From Aliirhizobium smilacinae (GTDB lineage: Bacteria > Pseudomonadota > Alphaproteobacteria > Rhizobiales > Rhizobiaceae): a stretch of DNA of 64,000 nt. Below the pieces are notes generated by a model. The model was not told the origin of the DNA. It saw only the letters and a program-made list of their open reading frames with translations, and ran no database searches. Positions 8,897-17,687 of this stretch are shown piece by piece. The first letter of the stretch is position 1, and every line of letters begins with the position of its first letter. The stretch is taken from positions 269,304 to 333,303 of the forward strand of contig NZ_VDMN01000006.1 in the NCBI RefSeq assembly GCF_006335145.1. The letters are read 5' to 3'. The position numbers and the translations under genes were made by a program.

Positions 8897-9763
8897 CTAT
8901 TTGATGCCCAGCCGATGTTCTCGCCAGACGGTGAAAAGCCCGGCTGCGACAACGATCACGGCGCCGACCACCATGTTCATCGTGATCGTTTCGCCGAAAA
9001 AGAAGGTGGCGACGCCGACGCTCAGCACGATCTGCAGATAGGTCAGCGGTTGGACTTCAACCGCGCTCAGGATGCTGTAGGCTTTGATCAGGAAGAAGTG
9101 GCTGAGCGTGCCGCAGATGCAGAGCGCGATCAGAGCCGGCCAGTCTTCCATGGCGACCGGTGTCCAATAGAAAACCCCAACCGCAGTGGCGGCGATGGCG
9201 CCGAAGACGCCGGTATAAAGAACGCTGGTGACCGCCGAATCCTCACGGCCTACCGCGCGCGTGGCGATGCCGTAAAGACCGAAGGCAAAGGCGCCGGCAA
9301 GCGGCCAGATGAGGTGGGTGCCGAACTCGATGCCGCCCGGATTGAGGATGACCAGCACGCCGATCAGGCCGACAAGCACGGCAACTCCGCGCCGCCAGCC
9401 CACTTTTTCGCCCAGAAGCGGGATCGACAGGACCGTGATGATGAGCGGTGTTGCCTGCATGATCGCCTGGGTCATGGCCAGTCCAGCCCCAGTATAGGCG
9501 TAAACCACGAGGATGATTTCGAGCATCAGAAGCGGGCCGCGCAGCATCTGCAGGAAGGGGCGGCGGGTGACAAAGGCCTGGCGCAATCCGCCGGGCGAGA
9601 AGGCGGCAAACACAATGACGAAGGCGGCGAAAGCCCAGAAGCGGATCATCGTGAAGGCGATGACGGGATATTTTTCGGCGAGAAATTTTGAAAACCCGTC
9701 CTGTGCGGCAAAAATGGTGATGGCCAGCAGGACGTAAAGATAGCCAATGCTCTTGTTCTTCAT
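8897..9763 (-). CDS. EamA/DMT family transporter
   Basis: A 288-residue hydrophobic protein with about ten membrane helices and the internal duplication of the drug/metabolite transporter superfamily. The first half carries FAAQDGFSKFLAEKYPVIAFTMIRFW, and the second half ends with FGETITMNMVVGAVIVVAAGLFTVWREH, the usual EamA closing stretch. It faces the hybrid kinase gene convergently, with 21 bases between stops, and is divergent from the sulfate uptake operon. It could export an amino acid or related metabolite; nothing in the sequence identifies the cargo. Confidence 0.88.
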   Translation of the reverse strand: MKNKSIGYLYVLLAITIFAAQDGFSKFLAEKYPVIAFTMIRFWAFAAFVIVFAAFSPGGLRQAFVTRRPFLQMLRGPLLMLEIILVVYAYTGAGLAMTQAIMQATPLIITVLSIPLLGEKVGWRRGVAVLVGLIGVLVILNPGGIEFGTHLIWPLAGAFAFGLYGIATRAVGREDSAVTSVLYTGVFGAIAATAVGVFYWTPVAMEDWPALIALCICGTLSHFFLIKAYSILSAVEVQPLTYLQIVLSVGVATFFFGETITMNMVVGAVIVVAAGLFTVWREHRLGIK

Positions 9764-10074
9764 GGGATAGCGACTTCGGCAAGGGATAAGGGCGGAAAGC
9801 GAGCCGGGCTGTCGAGAAGGGCAGGAGGGCTGTCGTCCGGGTCCTACACGGTTGCATCGCGCTTCGCCAGATCAGTCAGTCCGGCCGGAACCGATTTCTC
9901 GTCGCGGAAGGGCTGAATATCAAAATCAGGCACAACCGTTGCCAAATATGGCGAAAAATGGACGGAAATTCTAAGCCCGGCTTATGTTAGGGAGGGTGAT
10001 TCCTCGCGATTTCAAATGCGTGTCGATAGTTTCCGGCCACATCCAAATTCTTGGCCCATTCCCGGAGACACCTG
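9764..10074. other. Divergent spacer, promoter region of the sulfate operon
   Basis: About 310 bases lie between the start of the EamA gene (minus strand) and sbp (plus strand). The stretch near 9930-10000 is AT-richer than its surroundings (AATATGGCGAAAAATGG and AATTC runs) and is the likely promoter zone of sbp. I see no additional gene and no riboswitch that I recognise. Confidence 0.45.
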
Positions 10075-11058
10075 ATGAAACGCCTCCTTATTCTCGGTAC
10101 TGCCATTGCGGCTCTGTTCGTCCAGCCGGCTATGGCACAGGAGCAGAAACTGCTCAACGCCTCCTATGACGTTGCGCGCGAACTGTTCGTCGCCGTCAAT
10201 GAGGCCTTCGTGAAGGGCCATCCGGGGGTTACGATTGACCAGTCGCATGCCGGCACATCGAAGCAGGCGCGGTCGATCGTCGAAGGGCTCGAAGCAGACG
10301 TGGTGACCTTCAACCAGTCGACCGATATCGATTTCCTCGCCAAGAACGGTTTTGTCTCCACCGACTGGACCAAGGCATTCCCGAACGACGCTTTGCCGTT
10401 CTATTCCTTCCCGGCCTTCCTGGTGCGCGCCGGCAATCCGAAGAACATCAAGGGCTGGGCCGATCTTGGCCGTGACGACGTTCATGCCGTCTTCCCGAAC
10501 CCGAAGACATCGGGCAATGCGCGCTACACCTATCTCGCCGCCACTGCCTGGGCGAAGGAAGAGTACAAGGACGACCAGGAAAAGATCCAAGCCTATATCA
10601 CCAAGATCTTCGACAACGTTCCGGTCTTCGATACAGGCGGTCGTGCGGCGACCACTACCTTCGTCGAGCGCGGTCAGGGCGACGTGCTGATCACGTTCGA
10701 GGCCGAAACGCGTGGCATCGAAAAGCAGTTCGGAAAGGACAAGGTGGAAAGCGTCATTCCGTCGGTCAGCCTGCTGGCCGAATTCCCGGTCGCCGTGGTC
10801 GACAAGGTTGCCAAGAAGCATGGTACCGAAGCGCTGGCAAAAACCTATCTCGACTTCCTCTACACGGAAGAGGGCCAGAAGATCGCTGCCGAATTCGGCC
10901 ATCGCGTCCATAACGAGAAGGTCGCCGCCGAGTTCAAGAACCAGTTCCCCGAAATCCGCCTCGTCAAGGTCGACGACGTGTTCGGCGGCTGGGAGAAGAT
11001 CCAGAAGGAACACTTTGCTTCCGGCGGCACGCTCGACAAGCTTTACGGCAGCCGCTAG
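10075..11058 (+). CDS. sbp: Sulfate ABC transporter periplasmic binding protein
   Basis: 327 residues beginning MKRLLILGTAIAALFVQPAMAQEQ, a standard Sec signal peptide cut after AMA. I chose the ATG at 10075, eight codons inside the longest frame, because CCGGAGA precedes it and the signal peptide then starts normally. The mature protein is a type II binding protein of the Sbp/CysP family: LLNASYDVARELF, ADVVTFNQSTDIDFL, FPNPKTSGNARYTYLAA and the closing IRLVKVDDVFGGW are all family hallmarks. It captures sulfate or thiosulfate for the CysT/CysW/CysA importer encoded next. The 237-base gap to cysT holds a large palindromic repeat. Confidence 0.95.
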   Translation: MKRLLILGTAIAALFVQPAMAQEQKLLNASYDVARELFVAVNEAFVKGHPGVTIDQSHAGTSKQARSIVEGLEADVVTFNQSTDIDFLAKNGFVSTDWTKAFPNDALPFYSFPAFLVRAGNPKNIKGWADLGRDDVHAVFPNPKTSGNARYTYLAATAWAKEEYKDDQEKIQAYITKIFDNVPVFDTGGRAATTTFVERGQGDVLITFEAETRGIEKQFGKDKVESVIPSVSLLAEFPVAVVDKVAKKHGTEALAKTYLDFLYTEEGQKIAAEFGHRVHNEKVAAEFKNQFPEIRLVKVDDVFGGWEKIQKEHFASGGTLDKLYGSR

Positions 11059-11102
11059 TTTTTTTCCAAGGTGGTCTTTTAAACTAGGCCGCCACCTCCA
11101 CT

Positions 11103-11221
11103 CCCTCATTCCTGTGCTTGTCACAGGAATCCAGCCAGCCCAAGTCCTTGGGCTGGAAAAAGTCCCTTCGCCGCGCGGACACGCGTCGGCTGGATCCCTG
11201 TGACAAGCACAGGGATGAGGG
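11103..11221. repeat. Inverted palindromic repeat element between sbp and cysT
   Basis: A 34-base arm at 11103-11136 is repeated in inverted form at 11188-11221 with 32 of 34 bases matching. Each arm itself folds as CCTGTG-CTTGT-CACAGG. Between them lies another hairpin, AGCCCAAG...CTTGGGCT. A half copy of the same element is at 22704-22732. It sits exactly between the binding-protein gene and the first permease gene. Confidence 0.85.
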
Positions 11222-11295
11222 ACGTCGAGAATTGCTGTATCCACCCGGCGGATTTTCATCCACCGGGTTTTGCCATGTCATAAGGAACCGACCGC

Positions 11296-12120
11296 GTGAG
11301 ACGACGTAATGTCCTGCCCGGCCTGCCGTTATCGCTGGGCGTGACCCTGTTTTATGTCGGCCTGATCGTCGTACTGCCGCTTGCGGCACTCGTCATCAAG
11401 GCCGCCAGCCTGGGTCCGGCCGATTACTGGCAGATCGTTTCGTCGTCGCGGGCGGTGGCGAGCTATCGCGTCACCGTGCTTTCGGCTCTCGGTGCCACCA
11501 TCTTCAACCTGTTCTTCGGGTTGGCGCTTGCTTGGGTGATCACCCGCTACCGGTTTCCCGGCCGGCGGATTGTCGATGCGGTGGTGGATCTGCCGTTCGC
11601 GCTGCCGACGGCGGTGGCTGGTATCGCGCTGACGGCGCTTTTTGCCAATAATGGCTGGTTCGGCTCGGTGCTCGAAGGGTTCGGCATAAAGGTCGCCTAT
11701 ACGCCTTTGGGCATCATGATCGCAATGTGCTTCACCTCGCTGCCGTTCATCGTGCGCACGGTGCAGCCGGTGCTCGAGGATCTCGATCCGGCGCTGGAAG
11801 AAGCGGCGCAGTCGCTCGGCGGTTCCGACTGGGCGATTTTCCGCAGGGTCATCCTGCCGCTTCTGGCGCCGGCACTGCTGGCGGGCGTGTCGCTCTCCTT
11901 CGCGCGCTGCCTCGGTGAATTCGGGGCGATCATCTTCATCGCCGGCAACCAGCCGATGTCGACGGAAATCACCGCATTGCTGATCTTCATCCGGCTGGAG
12001 GAATACGATTACCAGGCCGCTGCGGCGATCGCTTCGGTGCTGCTGCTGGCCGCCTTCTTCATGCTTGCCGTTACCAACTGGCTGCAGGCACGGGCGCTGC
12101 GTTATACGGTGAAGGGGTAG
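11296..12120 (+). CDS. cysT: Sulfate ABC transporter permease CysT
   Basis: 274-residue inner-membrane permease with six predicted helices. The ABC-permease EAA loop is visible as EEAAQSLGGSDWAIFRRVILPLLAPALLAG (residues about 168-197), and the sulfate-family tail EFGAIIFIAGNQPMSTEITALLIF follows. It starts with GTG behind TAAGGAACCGACC. With CysW it forms the heterodimeric channel driven by CysA. Its stop is three bases before the cysW start, so translation of the two is coupled. Confidence 0.95.
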   Translation: MRRRNVLPGLPLSLGVTLFYVGLIVVLPLAALVIKAASLGPADYWQIVSSSRAVASYRVTVLSALGATIFNLFFGLALAWVITRYRFPGRRIVDAVVDLPFALPTAVAGIALTALFANNGWFGSVLEGFGIKVAYTPLGIMIAMCFTSLPFIVRTVQPVLEDLDPALEEAAQSLGGSDWAIFRRVILPLLAPALLAGVSLSFARCLGEFGAIIFIAGNQPMSTEITALLIFIRLEEYDYQAAAAIASVLLLAAFFMLAVTNWLQARALRYTVKG

Positions 12121-12123
12121 TCG

Positions 12124-13002
12124 ATGAGCGTTTTTTCTGCCCATAGAAAGCCGCCGCGCGTCGGCGACAATCCGGTCTTTCGCCGCGGGCTGATCGGCAT
12201 CGTGCTGGTGCTTGTCGCCTTCGTCATCGTCGCGCCGCTTGTCATCATCGGTGTCGAGGCCTTTTCAAAGGGCTGGGCGGTGTATCGCGATACGATCACC
12301 CATCCCGACACGCAGCATGCGATCATGCTGACCGTGCTTGCGGCGCTGATCGCCGTGCCGGTCAACACTGCCTTCGGCATTGCCGCCGCATGGGCGATCA
12401 CAAAATTCGACTTCTGGGGCAGGCGGTTTCTGCTCGTCGTCATCGAGATCCCGTTCTCGGTGTCGCCGATCGTTGCCGGTGTCGCCTATCTGTTCGTTTA
12501 TGGCCTGCAAGGTCTGTTCGGGCCGCTGCTTGAGGCTTACGACATCAAGATCCTGTTCGCCGTTCCGGGCATCATCATCGCCTCGATGTTCGTGACGGCG
12601 CCTTTCGTTGCCCGCGAATTGATCCCGTTAATGCAGGCGCAAGGCAGAGATCTGGAAGAGGCGGCGACCTCGCTTGGCGCGTCCGGCTTCCGCACCTTCT
12701 TTGCCGTGACGCTGCCGAACGTCAAATGGGCGCTGCTTTACGGCGTCATCCTTTGCAATGCGCGGGTGATGGGCGAGTTCGGGGCGGTTTCTGTCGTCTC
12801 CGGCAATATTCGTGGGCAGACCAATACGCTGCCGCTGCATATCGAACTGCTCTATCACGATTACCAGGCGGCCGGTGCCTTCGCGTCGGCCTCCATCCTG
12901 GCGTTGATCGCCGTCTTCACCATCATCGCCAAGGTGGCACTCGAGCGCCAAGGGGCGGGCCGCGTCCGCAAGCAGGCTAATACGGCAGAGAAAGCATCAT
13001 GA
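12124..13002 (+). CDS. cysW: Sulfate ABC transporter permease CysW
   Basis: 292-residue partner permease of CysT with the same helix layout. The EAA loop reads LEEAATSLGASGFRTFFAVTLPNVKWALLYG, and the family signature EFGAVSVVSGNIRGQTNTLPLHIELLYHDY follows. This GQTNTLPLHIE stretch separates CysW from molybdate or thiamine permeases. The gene lies three bases after cysT and overlaps cysA by four bases (ATGA), which indicates one operon with coupled translation. Confidence 0.95.
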   Translation: MSVFSAHRKPPRVGDNPVFRRGLIGIVLVLVAFVIVAPLVIIGVEAFSKGWAVYRDTITHPDTQHAIMLTVLAALIAVPVNTAFGIAAAWAITKFDFWGRRFLLVVIEIPFSVSPIVAGVAYLFVYGLQGLFGPLLEAYDIKILFAVPGIIIASMFVTAPFVARELIPLMQAQGRDLEEAATSLGASGFRTFFAVTLPNVKWALLYGVILCNARVMGEFGAVSVVSGNIRGQTNTLPLHIELLYHDYQAAGAFASASILALIAVFTIIAKVALERQGAGRVRKQANTAEKAS

Positions 13003-14021
13003 AGATCCGCCTCGAAAACGTCGTCAAAACTTTTCAGACCTTTCGCGCCGTAAAAGACGTGTCGCTGGATATCGAAAGCGGTGAGCTGGTGGCACTGCTC
13101 GGGCCATCGGGCTCGGGCAAGACAACCATCCTGCGCATGGTAGCGGGTCTCGAATATTCGGATGGCGGCCATATCTATTTCGGCGATCAGGACGCGACCG
13201 ATATTCCCGTGCGCGACCGTGGCGTCGGTTTCGTCTTCCAGCATTATGCGCTGTTTCCGCATATGACGGTGGCCGACAATATTGCTTTCGGCATGAAGGT
13301 GTCGAAGGTGAAACGCGACAGGGCGGCGATCGACAGCCGCGTGACCGACCTTTTGCGGCTGGTGCGGCTCGAAGGTCTTGGTGACCGTTTTCCGGCGCAG
13401 ATTTCCGGTGGCCAGCGGCAGCGCGTGGCGCTGGCCCGTGCACTGGCGGTCGATCCGAAAGTTCTGCTGCTCGACGAACCGTTCGGGGCGCTCGATGCCA
13501 ATGTGCGGCGTGACCTTCGGCGCTGGCTGCGCGAGATCCATTCGGAACTCGGCATCACCACCTTGTTCGTCACCCACGACCAGGAAGAGGCGCTCGATCT
13601 CGCAGACCGGGTGGTGATCCTGAAGGACGGGCAGATCGTGCAGCAGGGCACGCCGGAAGAGGTGTGCCGCGATCCGCAGTCGGCCTTCGTGATGAAGTTT
13701 CTGGGCGATGCGAACGTGATTGCGGCCGAGGTGCGTGACGGGCGGGCCTATGCCGGCGAGATATCGGTGCATGCCGTCGGCGTGGCGGATGGCAGGGCCG
13801 AGCTTTATACACGTCCTGCCGATCTCAACTGGTCGACGGCCGGGCCGGGGATCGCGGCAACAATCGCTCGGGTGCTGGACCGCCCCGACGGGCGCCGCGT
13901 GCTGGCAACGACGGGCTCAGGCGAGCCGCTGGAATTCGACGTCGAGCCGGAACGGGTGGTGAAGGCGGGTGAGCAGGGGTTCGTGACGCTGCGGCGGGCG
14001 AAGGTGTTTGCCGGAGGCTGA
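12999..14021 (+). CDS. cysA: Sulfate/thiosulfate ABC transporter ATP-binding protein CysA
   Basis: 340-residue ATPase. Walker A is GPSGSGKT at residues 35-42, the Q loop and signature SGGQRQRVALARAL follow, and Walker B is LLLDEPFGALDA with the H loop in FVTHDQEEALDLADRV. The C-terminal third is a TOBE-like regulatory domain, as expected for CysA/MalK-class proteins. It powers uptake through CysT/CysW. The start overlaps the cysW stop. It is the last gene of the sulfate operon; the next gene begins 62 bases downstream and is unrelated. Confidence 0.95.
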   Translation: MKIRLENVVKTFQTFRAVKDVSLDIESGELVALLGPSGSGKTTILRMVAGLEYSDGGHIYFGDQDATDIPVRDRGVGFVFQHYALFPHMTVADNIAFGMKVSKVKRDRAAIDSRVTDLLRLVRLEGLGDRFPAQISGGQRQRVALARALAVDPKVLLLDEPFGALDANVRRDLRRWLREIHSELGITTLFVTHDQEEALDLADRVVILKDGQIVQQGTPEEVCRDPQSAFVMKFLGDANVIAAEVRDGRAYAGEISVHAVGVADGRAELYTRPADLNWSTAGPGIAATIARVLDRPDGRRVLATTGSGEPLEFDVEPERVVKAGEQGFVTLRRAKVFAGG

Positions 14022-14089
14022 TAGGCTTACAAACCTCTTTCAGCCAACCCGTCCTTTGTATTTCCCAAGTAGTTGGGTTATTCTTGGCG

Positions 14090-14317
14090 ATGGTCACCGT
14101 CCTGAAACAGCATGGAATGCGATTTGTCATCTACACGGCTGACCACGAGCCGGCGCATGCCCATGTTTTCGGCGATGGCGAAGCACGGATCGATATCGTC
14201 AATCTGTCTGTCATCACTCAGGGAGGAATGTCCGACAGAGATGTCAGGCGTGCCGTGGATATCATTGAGGCCAACCGGCAATTGTTTCTCGATACATGGA
14301 GAAAATATCATGGCTGA
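14090..14317 (+). CDS. DUF4160 domain protein
   Basis: A small protein of 75 residues (77 if the TTG at 14084 is used). The MVTVLKQHGMRFVIYTADHEPAHAHVFGDGEARIDI pattern is the DUF4160 core, with its conserved HxHV motif. The gene overlaps the following DUF2442 gene by eight bases. DUF4160 and DUF2442 genes are regularly found as such pairs, and toxin-antitoxin function has been suggested for them, but no mechanism can be read here. It follows the sulfate operon on the same strand but is unlikely to belong to it. Confidence 0.85.
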   Translation: MVTVLKQHGMRFVIYTADHEPAHAHVFGDGEARIDIVNLSVITQGGMSDRDVRRAVDIIEANRQLFLDTWRKYHG

Positions 14318-14723
14318 GGTTACCGGCGAAGAACTCGCACGAGCAAAATCGAACTGGCAGGCGGAGCGTCTGGCGCGCCCGACGCCCTCATCCGTTCGCT
14401 TCGATGTTCCTTCCGAGCGGATTGTTGTCGACTTTCTCAATGGCGCTTCCTTCATCTTCCCTGCTCGATCAATCGAGGGGCTGGAAAAGGCCACCGTCGA
14501 GGAGCTGTCCGAGGTTGTACTGCTCGGCGAGACTGGTCTGCATTGGGAAGCTCTGGACCTCGACTATTCGATCGCCGGTCTGATGAGTGGAATATTCGGC
14601 AGCAAATCCTTCATGGATGCGCGCAGTCGCGGCGGCCAGTCCCGGTCGGAGGCAAAGATTGCTGCAAGCCGGGCGAATGGTGCAAAAGGTGGACGGCCGA
14701 GGAAATCGAGCACCGGGATATAA
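14310..14723 (+). CDS. DUF2442 domain protein with a basic AT-hook-like tail
   Basis: 137 residues from the ATG at 14310, which overlaps the end of the DUF4160 gene; the longer upstream frame is only the shadow of that gene. Residues about 25-85 (VRFDVPSERIVVDFLNGASFIFPARSIEGL) are the DUF2442 domain. The C-terminal 35 residues are rich in Arg, Lys, Gly and Ser and contain AKGGRPRK, which looks like an AT-hook and could touch DNA. With its partner it may form a two-gene toxin-antitoxin-like module in which this protein would be the DNA-binding antitoxin; that is inference from context. Confidence 0.85.
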   Translation: MAEVTGEELARAKSNWQAERLARPTPSSVRFDVPSERIVVDFLNGASFIFPARSIEGLEKATVEELSEVVLLGETGLHWEALDLDYSIAGLMSGIFGSKSFMDARSRGGQSRSEAKIAASRANGAKGGRPRKSSTGI

Positions 14724-14888
14724 CGGTCGTGATCGATAAGCGCTTCATCAGCGGCTTGCTCCAAAGAACGCGCATTCCACCCATCCTTTGACTTTTTGCA
14801 GCTTACACTATACGGACGGCGCAAACGTTCGGCTGCGATCGTTGCAGCCTTGGGCCGAGAGCCCATGAAAATCCGAAAGACAACATTG

Positions 14889-16943
14889 ATGACCGATATC
14901 AACGGCGCCGTTCCGGCGATCGCGAAGGCTTTGCAGAAGCGTGGTTATGAGACGCTGACCCCCGTTCAGCTGGCCATGCTGGACCCGGCGCTCGTCACCG
15001 CCGATGCGCTGGTTTCCGCCCAGACGGGTTCCGGCAAGACCGTCGCCTTCGGCATCGCCATGGCGCCGACGCTGCTTGGTGACGCCGACCGGTTCGGCCG
15101 CGCCGGCGCACCGCTGGCGCTGGTCATTGCGCCGACACGCGAACTGGCGATGCAGGTGAAGCGCGAACTCGACTGGCTTTATGCCGAAGCGGGCGCCGTG
15201 ATCACGTCCTGCGTCGGTGGCATGGATATCCGCGGTGAGCGTCGCGCCCTGCAGCAGGGCGCCCATATCGTTGTCGGCACGCCGGGCCGCATCTGCGACC
15301 ACATTCGCCGCAACGCGCTCGACATGTCGGAAATCCGCGTCGCGATCCTCGACGAAGCCGACGAGATGCTCGATCTCGGTTTCCGCGAAGACCTGGAATT
15401 CATTCTCGAATCCGCACCGGACACGCGCCGGACGCTGATGTTTTCGGCCACCGTGCCGGCAGCGATCGCCAAGCTGGCGAAGAGCTACCAGCGCGATGCC
15501 GTGCGTATTGCCACCCAGGCCGAGCAGAAGCAGCATGTCGATATCGAATATCGCGCCCTGCTCGTCACGCCGTCCGACCGCGAACATGCGATCGTCAACG
15601 CGCTGCGTTTTTACGAAGCGCCGAATGCGATCGTATTCTGCTCGACGCGTGCTGCGGTCAATCATCTGCATGCCCGGCTTGCCAATCGCAATTTTTCCGT
15701 CGTGGCCCTTTCGGGCGAACTGACCCAGAACGAGCGGACCCATGCGCTGCAGGCGATGCGCGACGGCCGTGCCCGCGTCTGCATCGCGACCGACGTCGCT
15801 GCCCGCGGTATCGACCTGCCGGGACTTGAACTCGTCATTCACGCGGACCTGCCGACCAATTCGGAAACCCTGCTGCACCGGTCGGGCCGTACCGGCCGCG
15901 CGGGTCGCAAGGGCGTCAGCGCGCTGATCGTGCCGGTCACCCAGCGTCGCAAGGCCGAGCGCCTTCTGTTCGGCGCCAAGGTGGAGCCCACCTGGGCGAA
16001 CCCGCCTTCGGCAGACGAAGTGATCGCGCGTGACGAGGAAAGGCTGCTGGCCGATCCGATCTTCACCGAAGTGGTGAAGGACGAGGATGAGCAGGCGCTG
16101 GTTGCCAAGCTTATCGAACGTTACGACGCGGAAAAGCTGGCGACGGCTTTCGTTTCGCTCTATCGCGGCAAGAATTCCGCGCCGGAAGATTTGAGCGTGG
16201 TCTCGCTGGAAGCCCGCAAGCCGCGCGATCCGAGCCAGGGCGATCCGGCTTCGCGGCCGCTCACCCCGCGCGGCGATTTCGGTCCGGCCGTGTGGTTTTC
16301 GCTGTCGGTCGGCCGCAAGCAGCGCGCCGAGCCCCGCTGGCTGATCCCGACCATCTGCCGCAGCGGTGATCTCACCAAGAACGAGATCGGCGCAATCAAG
16401 ATGCAGGCCGACGAAACCTTTGTGGAAATTGCTGCCGAACACGCCGAAAAGTTCCTCGCCAAGATCGGCAAGGACCGGATGATGGAGCGCGGCATCCGCG
16501 TGACACGTCTCGACGGCGCACCGGACTTCAGCAAGTTCTCCCGCGGCACCGACGACGAAGGTTTTACCAATCGCGAAGGCCCGCGTCTGGACAAGCCTTA
16601 CAAGGACGGCCCGAAAAAGGAAGGCTTCCGCAAGGACAAGCCGTTCCGTGACGCTCCGCGTGGCGACAAGCCGTTTGGAGACAAGCCTTTCCGCGACGGC
16701 CCTGCCAAGGACAAGCCGTACAAGGACGGTCCGAAAAAGGAATGGAAGCCGAAAGCCGCTGCCGGTGGCGAAAAGCTCAGCGACGAACGCCGCATGGACA
16801 ACGATGTCTGGGGCGAAAAGCCGAAGGCCAGTTTCGACAAGCCCTTCAAGAAGAGCGGCGACAAGCCTTTCAACAAGGCCCCAGGCGACAAGCCCTTCAA
16901 GAAAAAGCCCGCTGCCAAGGGCGGGTTTGACAAGAAGAAATAA
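14889..16943 (+). CDS. DEAD-box RNA helicase, DbpA-like, with basic repeat tail
   Basis: 684 residues from the ATG at 14889 (MTDINGAVPAIAKALQKRGY), the usual start of rhizobial homologues; ATGs at 14865 or 14796 are possible. Helicase motifs in order: Q motif TPVQ, AQTGSGKT, PTRELA, the DEAD box in ILDEADEML, SAT, and HRSGRTGRAGRKG. Residues about 460-555 contain a DbpA-type RNA-binding domain (VWFSLSVGRKQRAEPRWLIPTI). From residue 568 the tail is low-complexity, with eight DKP[FY] units and many Lys and Gly, likely an unstructured RNA-binding extension. Expected role is ribosome assembly or cold-adaptation RNA remodelling in the cytoplasm. Confidence 0.93.
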   Translation: MTDINGAVPAIAKALQKRGYETLTPVQLAMLDPALVTADALVSAQTGSGKTVAFGIAMAPTLLGDADRFGRAGAPLALVIAPTRELAMQVKRELDWLYAEAGAVITSCVGGMDIRGERRALQQGAHIVVGTPGRICDHIRRNALDMSEIRVAILDEADEMLDLGFREDLEFILESAPDTRRTLMFSATVPAAIAKLAKSYQRDAVRIATQAEQKQHVDIEYRALLVTPSDREHAIVNALRFYEAPNAIVFCSTRAAVNHLHARLANRNFSVVALSGELTQNERTHALQAMRDGRARVCIATDVAARGIDLPGLELVIHADLPTNSETLLHRSGRTGRAGRKGVSALIVPVTQRRKAERLLFGAKVEPTWANPPSADEVIARDEERLLADPIFTEVVKDEDEQALVAKLIERYDAEKLATAFVSLYRGKNSAPEDLSVVSLEARKPRDPSQGDPASRPLTPRGDFGPAVWFSLSVGRKQRAEPRWLIPTICRSGDLTKNEIGAIKMQADETFVEIAAEHAEKFLAKIGKDRMMERGIRVTRLDGAPDFSKFSRGTDDEGFTNREGPRLDKPYKDGPKKEGFRKDKPFRDAPRGDKPFGDKPFRDGPAKDKPYKDGPKKEWKPKAAAGGEKLSDERRMDNDVWGEKPKASFDKPFKKSGDKPFNKAPGDKPFKKKPAAKGGFDKKK

Positions 16944-16983
16944 GATTAGGGTCTTGGCCCTCAGTCATAGAGCCGCTTGCTGT

Positions 16984-17105
16984 CCCTCTCCCCGTAACTG
17001 GGGAAGGGTGCGTAGCGCGCTTTCGTTGCTGGGTGGGCAGAGGTTGATGCGTATGTCCTTCGCCCCGTTTACGGGGAGAAGGTGCCGGCAGGCGGATGAG
17101 GGGCG
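16984..17105. repeat. Mosaic palindromic repeat, inverted copy of the 36.8-kb element
   Basis: The stretch has CTCTCCCCGT and CCCCGTTTACGGGG hairpin modules. Its right part (17063-17104) is, in reverse complement, identical over more than 30 bases to 36795-36828 (module with CCGCCTGCCGGCACC). It lies between the helicase gene and the convergent DUF559 gene and may act in transcription termination. Confidence 0.8.
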
Positions 17106-17120
17106 GGAGCGTCGGCGCGA

Positions 17121-17522
17121 TCAGTCGTGACGAGCCGGCGCAAACCTGAAGTCCGATGCTTCGGCCGACTCGGTCAGCCGGCCATCGAGAATTGCAACGA
17201 TGGTATCCAAAACAGAACTCATTTCCGTGAGCACTCCGGTATTAGCGAAGCGGGCCACGGACCAGCCTTGGCTCGTCATGAAATCGTCTCGGCGGCGATC
17301 GTAGTCGCTGTCGGCATGCTGACTGCCGTCCACCTCGACGACAAGAAAGTTTTCGCGGCAGGCGAAATCCGCGTAATATCTGCCGATTGGAAATTGGCGG
17401 ACAAACTTAAAGCCATTTAGTCGGCGATTGCGAAGTTCGTTCCATAGTTTTGCTTCCGCATCATTGTCTGATTGCCGCAATGAGCGGGCACGGTTGGTTT
17501 TGTTATCTTGTGGTCCCCGCAT
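17121..17522 (-). CDS. DUF559 endonuclease-like domain protein
   Basis: 133 residues from the ATG at 17522 (MRGPQDNKTNRARSLRQ), which matches the usual start of this family; the frame extends to a TTG at 17579 but that extension looks non-coding. The core reads AEAKLWNELRNRRLNGFKFVRQFPIGRYYADFACRENFLVVEVDGSQH, where the D-x(n)-E-V-D-G pattern is the PD-(D/E)XK-type catalytic centre related to very-short-patch repair nucleases. No partner methylase is nearby. Function in this family is generally unknown. It is downstream of an AlkC-type repair gene on the same strand, separated by a repeat. Confidence 0.85.
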   Translation of the reverse strand: MRGPQDNKTNRARSLRQSDNDAEAKLWNELRNRRLNGFKFVRQFPIGRYYADFACRENFLVVEVDGSQHADSDYDRRRDDFMTSQGWSVARFANTGVLTEMSSVLDTIVAILDGRLTESAEASDFRFAPARHD

Positions 17523-17616
17523 GTCGATCGTTCCACGATGTGTGGCGCCATCATAAAGTGAGAATTTTTCCTCGCGCAATCTTCTGTCTGTTTCGGTGAA
17601 GGTTACTTCCGTCTCC

Positions 17617-17664
17617 GCCCCTCACCCTAACCCTCTCCCCGCGGGCGGGGAGAGGGGACTTGCC
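17617..17664. repeat. Palindromic repeat half element
   Basis: The sequence has the CCCTCACCCTAACCCTCTCC module followed by a CCCCGC/GCGGGG hairpin and GAGAGGGG. It is the same module as the right end of the repeat at 36791-36931, there in inverse orientation. It lies between alkC-like and DUF559 genes. Confidence 0.75.
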
Positions 17665-17687
17665 TCAAGAGGTGTTTCTTCCAGGAG

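Noticed and set aside
10012..11259. A 415-residue minus-strand frame opposite sbp
   Set aside because: It covers the Sbp gene and the palindromic repeat and shows only the composition of an antisense shadow.
14808..16442. A 544-residue minus-strand frame opposite the helicase
   Set aside because: Helicase motifs on the plus strand are complete and the antisense product has no domain pattern.
16598..16933. A minus-strand frame with repeated GLSP units
   Set aside because: It is the antisense reading of the DKP[FY] repeats in the helicase tail.
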